From Plotosus lineatus (taxonomy: Eukaryota; Chordata; Actinopteri; Siluriformes; Plotosidae), in assembly GCA_024760905.1 (NCBI GenBank), contig CM045734.1:37726064-37790063 (forward strand): a stretch of 64,000 bases of DNA, in the 5' to 3' direction. The notes below the pieces were generated by a model. That model was not told the origin of the DNA and made no database searches. It was given only the letters and a program-made list of their open reading frames with translations. Made by a program: the position numbers and the translations under genes. Position 1 is the first letter of the stretch, and every line of letters begins with the position of its first letter. This document shows, piece after piece, positions 23,316 to 34,026 of the stretch.

Positions 23316-23525
23316 TCAAGAATTCATCGCTTCATACAGGAAAAGAACTTCAGTAGAAATTTCGGTTTTCTTTGACATGAGAATCTGAATGGAAGACACC
23401 GCAGGTTTGTGGATTGACTCAAAAAACTTGACAGAATTTGCTGGGGCAAGAAATTGGCAGCCAGGATGATTTTCATGTGCTGGTATGGAATGAATTCTAT
23501 TTATATTACTTAAATATAACGGCAT
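23316..23525 (-). other. Open 69-codon minus-strand stretch of unknown nature
   Basis: An open frame on the minus strand (ending AMNS, stop at 23316) has balanced amino-acid use (HENHPGCQFLAPANSVKFFE) and a possible acceptor CATACCAG at its 5' side. I do not recognise the sequence. It may be a decayed exon or chance. The rest of 22990-23640 shows a G-run at 23110 and nothing else recognised. Confidence 0.2.
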
Positions 23526-23874
23526 GTGTTCTAAATATGTTCAGAATGATAACATCTGTATCCATGATCGTAATTAACATTAAAACAGTCTTGTTTTTAT
23601 CCTGATGGAGGACATACCTAATAGTTTTACAGTCCACTCATTATATTCATTTGTATTTACATTACTTGGCAAATGATCTTATCCAGAGTAACTTACAATT
23701 ATCTTAAGAATACAATTGAGCAACTGATGGTTAAGGGCCTTTCTCAATGGCCCTCAGTGGTGATAATGGCAATTGAACCGCTGACCTTTGGATTAGCAAC
23801 GTATCGCCCTTATTTTAAATTCTTTTCGTTAAACGCTGGGGCACCAGGTGGCACTGTTGATTTGCTGACGTTTA

Positions 23875-23887
23875 ATGGCGGAAGATG
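23875..23887 (+). other. Candidate first coding exon (MAED) with strong donor
   Basis: ATGGCGGAAGATG is followed by GTGAGC at 23888, a good 5' splice site, in a locally more G/C-rich stretch. It could be the first coding exon of a plus-strand gene such as the one implied by the repeated exons at 29-33 kb, but it would end in phase 1 while those exons are phase 0. No linking exon was found. Confidence 0.2.
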
Positions 23888-24325
23888 GTGAGCACTTTTC
23901 TTCCGTGATGTTTTTACAATATACACTATATTTATATGTTTATCTTTAAATGCAGCTCAGCTTCTAAGTGTAGAGTTTTAACAACGTAACTTAAATGTCT
24001 ACCTCAGTTTCTAACTTTTCATCGTCAAACTTGCCGCTTACGGTTCATTATTCATTTCCTTGTTTATCAATGGGCCTAAAGGACAGCTCCGTTATGCAGG
24101 CCTATTTCTTAACGATAGCCGATAGAACTCAACCTAAATCTAGGTAACAATGATAATATTCATAATAAAAATGCACACAGGTGGACATTCTTTAATTCTT
24201 TACATTTTGGCTTGTTTTACTTCATTCTGTCCCTTTGTGATTAATGAGAATATGGCATTGCTAACACGCTGTTTAGCTACTCGTTAGCCAAACGAAACAG
24301 TTCATTAAAAATGTTATTCATTTCT

Positions 24326-24678
24326 TTTTTTCCTTTCGGCTGTTCCCTTTCAGGGGTCGTCACAGCGAATCATCTCCTTCTGTCTTAATGGAAGTCGTAT
24401 TAATGATTCACACGTTTGATTTGGCATAGGTTTTTTACATCGGATGGCTTTCCTGACACAACCCTTTAGCAAGGGGCAGGAATACACTGACGCCTATGCA
24501 GCTGCTCTTTACGAAATTCAGCAATGGGTCTTTTACATTCCTTTCACCATCGACAGTGAGAGACATGGCCGGTCTTTGATAATCCAGTTAGCTTGTGGAG
24601 AGTGGGACTCGAACCCGCAACCTTAGCATCAGTGATCTGGCGCACTTTACCACCAGGCCACCACTGCCTCCAAAACTA
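24326..24678 (-). repeat. SINE S1 head with LINE-B-type tail
   Basis: Flanked by TTATTCATTTCT at 24314-24325 and 24679-24690. The head and body match S1, but the 3' tail (low-coordinate side) is GACGACCCCTGAAAGGGAAC-like text matching the LINE B 3' end (GGCGACCCCTGAAGGG) instead of the L2-type tail. Bases 23900-24310 and 24690-25030 are unassigned A/T-rich DNA. Confidence 0.78.
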
Positions 24679-25056
24679 TTATTCATTTCTACATTTTTAT
24701 TACATTTCATGTTGTTCTTCATAAATCTGTTTAATGTAATTAGTATTAAGCAAATACAAACACTACCAATAAAGAAATTGTATGAATTTTTTATTTTAAC
24801 TTTTTTGTTGTAACCTTTCACAAATTTTTTTATTAGGTTTTGTTGTATCTGCGTTTGAGCTGCAATGATATACTGGTACAATTTCCTATTTTATGTAGTA
24901 TAAACATGTAATAAACACCTTACAATAATTAACAAATGATTGATTTGCTGGTGTTGAATGAAGTTACAATTAACGATTCAGGAACTGCACCAGCCAAAAC
25001 ACATATAAATTGAATAAATTAATCTAATTCAATATCAGGTGTGATCTCATCTCATC

Positions 25057-26886
25057 TCATCTTCTTCCGCTTAGTCCGGGGTCGGGTCGCGGGGGCAGCA
25101 ACCTTGGCAAAGAGGTCCAGACATCCCTCTCCCGAGCCACTTCCTCAAACTCTCCCGGGGGGACACCGAGGCGGTCCCAGACAAGCCGAGAGACATAGTC
25201 CCTCCAGCGTGTTCTAGGTCGACCCCGGGGTCTCTTCCCGGTTGGACATGCCCGAAACACCACACCAGGGAGGCGTCCGGGGGGCATTCTAACCAGATGC
25301 CCGAGCCACCTCAACTGGCCCCTCTCAATGCGGAGGAGCAGCGGATCTACTCCGAGCTCTCCCCGGATGGCGGAGCTTCTCACCCTATCTCTAAGGGAGA
25401 ACCCCGCCACCCGGCGAAGAAAGCTCATTTCAGCCGCTTGTATCCATGATCTTGTTCTTTCGGTCATTACCCAAAGCTCGTGACCATAGGTGAGGGTTGG
25501 AACGTAGATCGACTGGTAAATTGAGAGCTTCGCCTTGCGGCTCAGCTCCTTTTTCACCACGACGGACCGGTACAGGCACCGCTTAACAGCAGAGGCTGCA
25601 GCGATCCGTCTGTCGATCTCTCGCTCCATCCTTCCCTCACTCGTAAACAAGACCCCAAGATACTTAAACTCCTCCACTTGGGGCAGGACCTCATCCCCGA
25701 CCCAGAGGGTGCATTCCACCATTGTCCGACTGAGAACCATGGCCTCAGACTTGGAGGTACTGATCTTCATCCCGGCTGCTTCGCACTCAGCTGCGAATCG
25801 CTCCAATGAAAGCTGGAGGGCCCGACTTGATGAAGCCAAAAGGACAACATCATCCGCAAAAAGCAGAGACGATATCCGATGGCCACCAAACCAGAACCCC
25901 TCATCGCCTCGACTGCGCCTAGAAATTCTGTCCATAAAAATTATGAACAGAATCGGTGACAAAGGACAGCCTTGGCGGACTCCAACTCCCACCGAAACGA
26001 ATCCGAGCTGCTGTTACCAATACGGACCAAACTCTGGCTCGATGATACAGCGACCGAATAGCTCGTGAGCAACGGATCCGAACGCCGTACTCAGAGCACG
26101 CCCCACAAGATCTTTCGAGGGACACGGTCGAAAGCCTTCTCCAAATCCACAAAGCACATGTGGACAGATTGGGCAAACTCCCATGCCCTCCAGAATCCTG
26201 TGGAGCGTATAGAGTTGGTCAAGAGTGCTGCGGCCAGGACGAAAACCACATTGTTCCTCCTGAATCCGAGGTTCGACTATCGGTCGGATCCTCCTCTCTA
26301 GTACCCTGCATAGACTTTCCCAGGTAGGCTGAGGAGTGTAATTCCCGATAATTGGAACACACCCTCCGGTCCCCTTCTTAAAAATTGGGACCACCACCCC
26401 AGTTTGCCAATCCAGAGGTACAGCCCCCGATGACCACGCGATGTTGCAGAGACGTGTCAACCAAGACAGTCCTACAACATCCAGAGTCCTGAGATATTCC
26501 GGGCGGATCTCGTCCAACCCCGGAGCTCGACCACCGAGGAGCTTTTTGACAACCTCAGTGACCTCCACTCCAGTGATGGGCGGACCCTCACCCGAACCCC
26601 CAGGGTCTTCCTCTTCCACGGAGGGCGTGTTGGTGGGATTGAGAAGGTCCTCAAAGTATTCACCGTAAACCCACCTCCCCACCTCCACCGTAAACAGTGT
26701 TTGTGAAGAACTGCTTCCCCCTCCTGAGGCGTCGGATGGTGGCCCAGAACCTTTTTGAGGCCAACCGATAATCACTCTCCAGGCCCTCACCGAACTCCCC
26801 CCACGCCCGAGATTTTGCATCTGCGACAGCCTCGGCTGCAGCACGTTTGGCCTGCCGGTACCCGTTTGCTGCCTCAGGAGTCCCAC
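25057..26886 (-). pseudogene. LINE A reverse transcriptase, frameshifted
   Basis: Two open pieces (26886-26014 and 25992-25057) carry the RT fingers, palm and C-terminal region. The FADD catalytic motif and the C-terminal [16 protein letters not shown] and [19 protein letters not shown] blocks are intact. The break near 26000 removes the end of the segment before QGCPLSP. Confidence 0.72.
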
Positions 26887-28201
26887 AGGCTAATAAAACC
26901 CGATAGGCCTCCTTCTTCAGCTGGACGGCCCCCTTCACCGCAGGTGTCCACCACCGGGTTTGGGGATTACCGCCACGACAAGCACCGACGACCTTACGGC
27001 CACAGCTATGGGCTGCCGCCTCAGCAATGGAGGCACGAAACATGGCCCATTCAGATTCCATGTCCCCCGCCTCCTCCGGAACGTGGTTGTAGCTCTGCCG
27101 GAGGTGGGAGTTAAAGGCCTCTCGGACAGGGGGCTCCGCCAAACGTTCCCAGCAGACCCTGATTACACGCTTGGGCCTGCCAGGTCTGGAAGGCAACCTC
27201 CCACACCACCGAAGCCAACTCACCACCAGGTAGTGATCGGTAGACAGCTCAACTCCTCTCTTCACCCGAGTGTCCAGAACATATGGTCGCAAGTCCGATG
27301 ACACGACTACAAAGTCAATCATCGAACTGCGACCTAGGGTGTCCTGGTGCGAAGTGCACTTATGGACACCCTTATGTTCGAACATGGTGTTCGTGATAGA
27401 CAAACTATGACGAGCACAGAAGTCCAACAACGACACACCATTCGGATTCAGACTGGAGAGGCCGTACCTACCGATCACACCCTTCCAGGTCACACTATCG
27501 TTGCCCACATGAGCGTTGAAGTCTCCCAAGACAACGAGCGAGTCTCCCGAGGGAGCGTTCTCCAACACCCCCCCCAAAGACTCCAAAAAGGGTGGGTACT
27601 CTGAACTGTCATTTGGTGCATAAGCACAAATAACAGTCAGGACCCGTCCCCCCATCCGAAGACGGAGGGAAGCTACCCTTTCGTCAACCGGGGAGAACCC
27701 CAACATTTGGGCACCGAGACGGGGGCCAACAAGAATACCCACACCGGCTCGCCGCCTCTCCCCATGAGCAACTCCAGAATAGAAGAAGGTCCAGCCTCTT
27801 TCGAGATGGATGGTTCCAGAGCCCAAGCTATGCGTTGAGGTGAGTCCGACTATATCTAGTCGGTAATTCTCCACCTCACGCACCAAATCAGGCTCCTTTC
27901 CCGCCAGAGAGGTGACATTCCATGTCCCGATGGTCAGAGTAAGCAGCCGAGGATCAGTCCGACAGAACCCATGCCTTTGACTGCCACCCAACTCACACTG
28001 CACCCGACCCCTAAAACTCCTCCCACGGGTGGTGGGTCCATGGGAGGGCGGACCCATGTCTCCTTTTCGGGCTGGGCCCGGCCAGGCTCCATGGGCATAA
28101 GCCCGACCACCAGGCGCTCGCCTTCGAGCCCCTCCCCTGGGCCTGGCTCCAGGAGGGAACCCCGGTGACCCGCGTCCGGGCAAGGGAGACTGTTTTCTCA
28201 T
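26660..28201 (-). pseudogene. LINE A endonuclease domain, open 513 codons
   Basis: This stays open from MRKQSPLPG to where a deletion interrupts the frame in the linker before the reverse transcriptase. It contains the AP-endonuclease blocks [11 protein letters not shown] and the closing [12 protein letters not shown]. The N-terminal 80 residues are Arg/Gly/Pro-rich, coming from a G/C-rich 5' region. Confidence 0.7.
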
Positions 28202-28669
28202 GTCTTAGGGGTTTGTTTTGAATCGCACTTTGTTTGGACCTTCACCCCGGACCTGTTTGCCTTGGGTGACCCTACCAGGGGCATTTGCCCCCGACAACAT
28301 AGCTCCTAGGATCATTAGGTCACGCAAACCCCTCCACCACGATAAGGTGGCGATTTGAGGAGGGGATCAGGTGTGATAATGATTTCTATTTTTAAAAGAA
28401 GATCATTGTGCAGTTTTAAACGTCCAGTATGTATCGGGTCTCTAACAGAACCAGCTGTGGTTCTACTGGAAACGTTGACTGTTACACTTCATTATTTATT
28501 CGCATGTAAATTGCACCAGCCTTCATTATATTTTCATCAGAAAATTTGCCTTTAATAAGTAATATGTATCTAAAGTGACATTTATATTAACTTACTAATA
28601 TACAAATTAGAAAATTAAAATCTATAACAAAGTTTATACTAATAAACACACACACACGCGCACGCACAC

Positions 28670-29606
28670 ACACACTTTCTGAAAGTTCTCAGGGTCTAAA
28701 ACACCTCTTGCAAAAAAAAAAACACCCAGCAAGTGACACGATATGAAGACTTCAAGTTGGTCAAACCAGTCAAAGTTCCATGATCCTTGCATTCCGCCCT
28801 CCAGTGAAATGGGGGTAGAAACTTAGATTTTATGTGTATGCACTGGACGGCCTGTTTGGCTTCCTCCTCCTAGTTATGGTCTTTCCACTCTCTGTGCCTC
28901 CTCGGCTCTGATTGGTCACCTGAAGGCTTCATGTTCAATGCACTGGAGAGGCACTTTGGGATATCACTGTGTATGGACAGTGAAAGAACAACTTATTAGA
29001 GGTCTACGCCATGACGTACTAATGTACCAGAAAAAAAAACCCCTGTGTTTACAGCCAACTCAAACAGTACAGCTGGAGAATGTACACATGCGTTAACCTC
29101 CTTATTTGATGTTGTTTAACACTATAAGAACACATATGCGTCAAAAGAGTGGAATAAACATTTTCTCGCCATCTTAATGTATTTCCTTATTATTTAAGTA
29201 ACTTATTCGGTTATTTTCGGGCAGGACATTATGGTGGTTAGTGCGTCCACCACGCAATAAGAAAGTTTTGGATTTGAACCTTGTGCACACCGATAATGTT
29301 TCTGTATGGAATCTTCATGTACTTCCACTTCTTGTGTGGGTTTTCTGCCGTGTGCCCTAGTTTCCTCCCCCAGTTCAAAGCCATGCCCATTAGGCTAACT
29401 GAATATTCCTGATTTTATTCATAAATATTGCAACATAATTAATTTCTAAGAAATGTTGTTTTAATCTTTCAGAGGAATTTTAATGCAGATTTTTTTTGTC
29501 CATGCTCTGTAGGTTTCTATTCAGTGTATAGATGACCCTATTGCTTTAAACGGTGTGGTGGTTTCTGGTGGGGATGGATACCCAGTGCAAAATTATCCAC
29601 CGGTAA
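28670..29606 (+). repeat. Triplicated segment, unit A
   Basis: This block matches two others downstream. Bases 28680-28785 match 30262-30362 (CACCTCTTGC, then AGCAAGTGACACGATATGAA). Bases 28828-29606 match 31632-32417 over nearly 800 bp (TTTGGCTTCCTCCTCC, TTGGGATATCACTGTGTATG, then the exon-like 90-mer at its 3' end). The duplication includes an old SINE piece near 29225-29400. Confidence 0.75.
29513..29602 (+). CDS. Repeated 90-nt exon, copy A (unknown gene)
   Basis: Acceptor CTCTGTAG, 90 open nucleotides in phase 0, donor GTAAGT. It encodes VSIQCIDDPIALNGVVVSGG followed by DGYPVQNYPP. Copies at 30939-31028 and 32324-32413 have the same length, phase and splice sites. I do not recognise the protein. 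An alternative is that these are non-coding duplicates carrying splice-like sites. Confidence 0.4.
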
Positions 29607-29794
29607 GTTTCCTTCTCTGCCTCATTTCTTACATCTTATCTTTCTTCTCTCTTTTCTGAATAAATGATGGAAAAAAATAATAATAATCAAGCCATGAAAG
29701 CCCAGCGTACACAGGAGACTTAGGTTTGCCTGAAACTGGACATTCTGTTGCTTATGACTGAATATCTTGAAAATAGCTTGTCTGTCTTTCTAGT

Positions 29795-29795
<1 letters not shown>

Positions 29796-29875
<80 letters not shown>

Positions 29876-30036
29876 ACACACACACACACACAGAGACACT
29901 GTCTCCATCTCTCTTTTTCTCTTTCTTACATACAGTATATACACTGTCTCTCTGTCTGTCTGTCTGTCTCTCCATGTCTCACACAAACACATGCTCTGTC
30001 TGTCTCTTTCTCACACACACAGTCTGTTTCTCTCTT

Positions 30037-30091
<55 letters not shown>

Positions 30092-30148
30092 TACACTGTC
30101 TGTCTCTCTAACAAACACACACGCTGTCTGTCTGTCTGTCTTTCTCTT

Positions 30149-30206
<58 letters not shown>

Positions 30207-30219
30207 ACACACACACATG

Positions 30220-30262
<43 letters not shown>
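29796..30262. repeat. Cluster of (TC)n and (AC)n microsatellites
   Basis: About 460 bp of CT and CA runs separated by TGTCTGTC pieces, repeated about three times. Long frames here are artefacts. Confidence 0.92.
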
Positions 30263-30265
<3 letters not shown>

Positions 30266-30549
30266 TTCCGAAAGGCTTCAGGCTCTAAAACACCTCTCAC
30301 AAAGAAAAACACCAAGCAAGTGACACGATATGAAGACCTCAAGCTGGTCAAACCAGTCAAAAAATAAGTACCACTCAGAGTTGGGTTATAAAAAATATAT
30401 AAAATTGAAAAATGTAAATAAAAATAACATGGCACAACAACAACAATCCTAATTCAAGTAGGCTGTCCACAGAAAGGGACAGATCAAGCAAGGAGGACAT
30501 TTAGCTGTAGGAACTTCTTCAGCTTTTCATTTGAGACTGATGTATCCTT

Positions 30550-30870
30550 CCGCTAGATCTCTAAGTCATACAGTCCACAAAGCTGGGTCTTAGGAAACAT
30601 TGGCCAGAAAGTAATTTTAAAAAGCTGCTTCGGGTTGGCTGAAAGACGTGTGGAAGACTCCACAAACACATGAAGCAAAGTGGTGTGTTCAGATAAGACT
30701 AAAATTATACATTTCGCCATAAGGAAAAACATTGTATGTGGCAGAAACCTGACATCTCCCATTCTTCCAAGAAAACTATCCCCACAGTGAAGCATGGTGG
30801 TGGCAATATCATGCTGTGTGGATGTTTGTCACTGGCAGGAGGATGGGGGCTGGGTGAATCCTTTTTTAAA
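30550..30870 (+). pseudogene. Degenerate Tc1-like transposase fragment
   Basis: Plus-strand text resembles the central part of a Tc1 transposase: TGTTCAGATAAGACTAAAAT (S-D-x-T-K), TGTGGCAGAAACCTGACATC, and CCCCACAGTGAAGCATGGTG (TVKHGGGN). It lies between exon-like copies A and B. The frame is broken. Confidence 0.6.
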
Positions 30871-30938
30871 TGTACACAAATTGTGTTTTAATCATACACT
30901 GTAATTTTAATATTTTTTTTTTTCTGAATGTTCTCTAG

Positions 30939-31028
30939 TTTTCCGTTCAGTGTGTGCACAACCCCAGGCCTTTACATGCCATAGTGGTTTCTGGCAATGA
31001 TGAATTCCCAGTGCAAAATCATCCACCA
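30939..31028 (+). CDS. Repeated 90-nt exon, copy B (unknown gene)
   Basis: Acceptor TTCTCTAG, donor GTAAGT, 90 nt, phase 0. It encodes FSVQCVHNPRPLHAIVVSGN followed by DEFPVQNHPP. It is the most diverged of the three copies but has no indel or stop. Its flanking intron is largely different from those of copies A and C. Confidence 0.4.
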
Positions 31029-31410
31029 GTAAGTTCCTTCTGAAATGTCTCCTCTCTGAAACGTCTCTTTCATTTCTGAATAAATATTGAAATAAACTAA
31101 ATAATTAAGTTAGTTTTGTGGATTTTAGTCATCCAGGAATACAATAAATGGAAGAATCAACTGTTTTATGTTTAGCAACATTTTTATCAAATGCCAACAA
31201 ACTAAATTAAATATAATATGCTAATTACCCTATTGAGCATTTGTTAATTATAATTGATTACCAAAGTAAATCATCTTTGTTGTTTAAAATTTAGTCCAAT
31301 ATATAAATGTATGTGAAATTTTAGAAAGACTACTACCACTAAAACTAAAAAAAAAAAATGAAATTTCTAAAAATATCCAAAATCCACAGCCTGTGGATTT
31401 TCCTCTACAG

Positions 31411-31455
31411 GAAAACCAGAAGCCCCTACTAATTATTTCTGCTGAGCAAGCGCAA
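31411..31455 (+). CDS. Candidate 45-nt exon between copies B and C
   Basis: Acceptor TTCCTCTACAG and donor GTACGT bound 15 codons in phase 0 (ENQKPLLIISAEQAQ). It fits in frame between exon-like copies B and C. Support is only the splice sites and phase. Confidence 0.3.
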
Positions 31456-31631
31456 GTACGTATTTAAAATAAAACTATACAGTATATACACCTATAAATA
31501 AAACAAACCTTCTATTTACCATGATATTGTTCAGTGATGTTGGTACTTTAGCACAGTGTCCACAAAATATGATTCATAATTCAAAAAACTACACAGTTCT
31601 TCAGGAAGCTGCCTCACCACCTCCTCCTGAA

Positions 31632-32417
31632 CTCAGATTTTGTGTGTATGCGCTTGACGGCCTGTTTGGCTTCCTCCTCCCAGTTATGGTCTTTCCACTC
31701 TCTGTGCTTACTCGGCTCTGATTAGTCACCTGAAGGCTTTATGTTCAATGCACTGGAGAGGCACTTTGGGATATCACTGCGTATGGACAGTGAAAGGACA
31801 ATTTATTAGAGGTCTACACCATGACGTACTAATGTACCAGAAAAAAACCCCTGTGTTCACAGCCAACTCAAACAGCACAGATGGAGAATGTACACATGCA
31901 CTAAACTCCTTATTTGATATTGTTTAACACCATAACAACACATATGCATCAAAAGAGTGGAATAAACATTTTCTCTCCATCTTAATCTGTTTCCTTATTA
32001 TTTAAGTAACTTATGTGGTAATTTTCGGGCAGGACAACGTTGTGGTGGTTAGTGTGTCCGCCTCACAATAAGAAAGTTTTGGATTTGAACCTTGTGTACA
32101 CCGATAGTGTTTCTGTATGGAGTCCGCATGGACCTCCAATTCCTGTGTGGGTTTTCCTCCGTGTGCCCTGGTTTCCTCCACCAATTCAACGCCATGCCCA
32201 TTAGGCTAACTGGATACTCTTGATTTTATTCATAAATAATACAGCATAATTAATTTATAAGAAATTTTGTTTTTATCTTACAGATGAATTTTAATGCACA
32301 TCTTTGTTCTCCTTGTTCTGTAGGTTTCTGTTCAGTGTGTAGACGATCCTATCCCTTCAAACGCTGTGGTGGTTTATGGTGGTGATGGAGACCTAGTGCA
32401 AAATCATCCACAGGTAT
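31632..32417 (+). repeat. Triplicated segment, unit C
   Basis: A second copy of 28828-29606, roughly 85-90 percent alike by eye. It includes an old SINE piece (32030-32260) and exon-like copy C at its 3' end. Confidence 0.75.
32324..32413 (+). CDS. Repeated 90-nt exon, copy C (unknown gene)
   Basis: Acceptor GTTCTGTAG, donor GTATGT, 90 nt, phase 0. It encodes VSVQCVDDPIPSNAVVVYGG followed by DGDLVQNHPQ. It differs from copy A at about 16 positions; most alter the residue, so strong purifying selection is not evident. Confidence 0.4.
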
Positions 32418-32467
32418 GTTTACTTTTGTGCTTACTTTACTTCCATTACATGAGTCATTCACTAAAG

Positions 32468-32815
32468 TATCCATCCAGTCATTCAATTTTTGTAACCGCT
32501 TAATCCTAATTAGGGTCGCAGGGAGGCTGGCACCCATCCCAGCTGACTCTGGGCGAGGGCAGAGTACACCCTGGATGGCTTGCCAGGCCATCGCAGGGCG
32601 GAAACACGCTGACGGCTACGTAGCTCCTCTTGTCAAAAGTCAGCAATGGTTCTTTTATATTAACCTCCACCATACACAGTGAGAGACATGGCCGGCCTTT
32701 GATAACCCAGTTAGCTGCACTGGGGGGACAATGACAGTCTGCGGAGAGTGGGGCTTGAACCCCCAACCTTTGGATCAGTGATCCAGCACCTTTACCACCA
32801 GGCCATCACTGCCCC
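32468..32815 (-). repeat. SINE S1, full length, L2-type tail
   Basis: Flanked by ATTCACTAAAG at 32457-32467 and 32816-32826. The head is at the right (GGGGCAGTGATGGCCTGGTG) and the tail at the left. It sits 54 bp after exon-like copy C. Confidence 0.82.
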
Positions 32816-33235
32816 ATTCACTAAAGCATGAAGATCAATTTTGTTATCAACACTGTACACAAACTTCAACAAAATAAATACATTTGAATAGATTAATTGA
32901 TTGATATTTTTTAGTAAATACCAATTACTATTAATGATAAAGGCTCATTAGTGGTTAGCACGCCAGCATCATAGCAAGTAGTTCACAACCATTCAGACTT
33001 ACACTCACACCTGAGGGTGATTTGGAACAGCCAATTAGCCTACTGTGAATGTCTTTGGACTGTGAGAGGAAACCGGAGCACCCTGAAGAAACCCACATAA
33101 GCACAGGGAGAACACGCAACATCCGCCCAAAAACGCCCTACTATTACTAATAAAGCACATTTAATAATAAACTAATTCAACCACTTTAATTATTTCCTCG
33201 TTAAATTATTTTCCTCATAGATTTCATAATACGGA

Positions 33236-33556
33236 CAGTGGTCGCCCAGTAGTAAGGTGCTGGCTTACTGATCTGAAGGTCGGGGTTTAAGTCCTGCTAT
33301 TACCGCTTTGTCAGTGCTGTCCCCCCAGTACTGTACAACTAATTGGGTTATCGAAGACCAACCGAGTCTCTTACTGTCTGTGGTGTGAGGTGAATGTAAA
33401 AGAACCATTGCTGACTTTCATCAAGAGGAGCTGCACAGCCATCAGTTGGTTTCTGCCCTGCGATGGCCTCGTGAGCTCTCCAGGATGTACCCTGCCCTCG
33501 GTCACATTTGGCTGAGATGTGCGCCTCCTCCCCACAACCCTAATACATTTTATAAC
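33236..33556 (+). repeat. SINE S1, full length
   Basis: Plus orientation, from GTCGCCCAGTAGTAAGGTGC through AGGTCGGGGTTTAAGTCC to CCACAACCCTAATACATTTT. A minus-oriented S2-like fragment lies just before it (32948-33130). Confidence 0.7.
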
Positions 33557-33645
33557 CTGAGAAGATTTTATCAGAAAATCAATAAAGACAAATGATTTTT
33601 TTCATATTGTATTTTAAATATAGATATTTTCTCCCTTTTTTTCAG

Positions 33646-33840
33646 ATCTTGTGAGGTTGGAGAGAATTTGGAAGGATGGAGCATGTAATATGAAATATAT
33701 AGCATGGAAACTGTGTATAATATTTCACCTACCGTATACATGTAGTTGTTGCCATATGTCTGAGAGCAACAGTTTTATATACTGAGGCCAAACTAAAACT
33801 CTAAAATGTAAAGAAAAAGAAGATAATTTGAAATACTAAC
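33646..33840 (+). other. Candidate terminal exon of the unknown gene
   Basis: A good polypyrimidine acceptor (CTTTTTTTCAG) is followed in phase 0 by ATC TTG TGA, so copy C would be followed by Ile-Leu-stop and a 3' UTR. No clear polyadenylation signal is seen close by. Confidence 0.25.
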
Positions 33841-34026
33841 AACTGTTCATTACATTATACACAAATATTCACTATATAATATTACTGTAAAATAATTGAA
33901 GTGTAGATTTACACCACATCATGCATGCACGGTCCGCGCCAAACTTGACCTTTTCAAGTCTGCATTTAACTGGCTGTACCTGGCCTGCTGATGTCCTCAC
34001 AAACCTGGAACATACACAATGTGACA

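Larger units (their letters stand above)
25046..28365 (-). mobile_element. LINE family A, near full length
   Basis: Flanked by a 12-bp duplication ATCAGGTGTGAT (25034-25045 and 28366-28377). The 5' UTR begins near 28365 (CTTATCGTGGTGGAGGGGTT), and the 3' tail is a (GATGA)n run at 25046-25062. Endonuclease is at 28201-26660 ([25 protein letters not shown], then SMIDFVV and a terminal STDH). Reverse transcriptase is at 26886-25992 and 25992-25057 (FRPGRSTLDQLYTLHRILEG, RQGCPLSPILFIIFMDRI, LLFADDVVLLA). Frameshifts near 26680, 26350 and 26000 disable it. It resembles LINEs that are very abundant in fish; I am not sure of the clade name. Confidence 0.83.

Noticed and set aside
29720..30323. Frames of up to 191 codons on both strands
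   Set aside because: They read through (TC)n and (AC)n runs and have no exon features.
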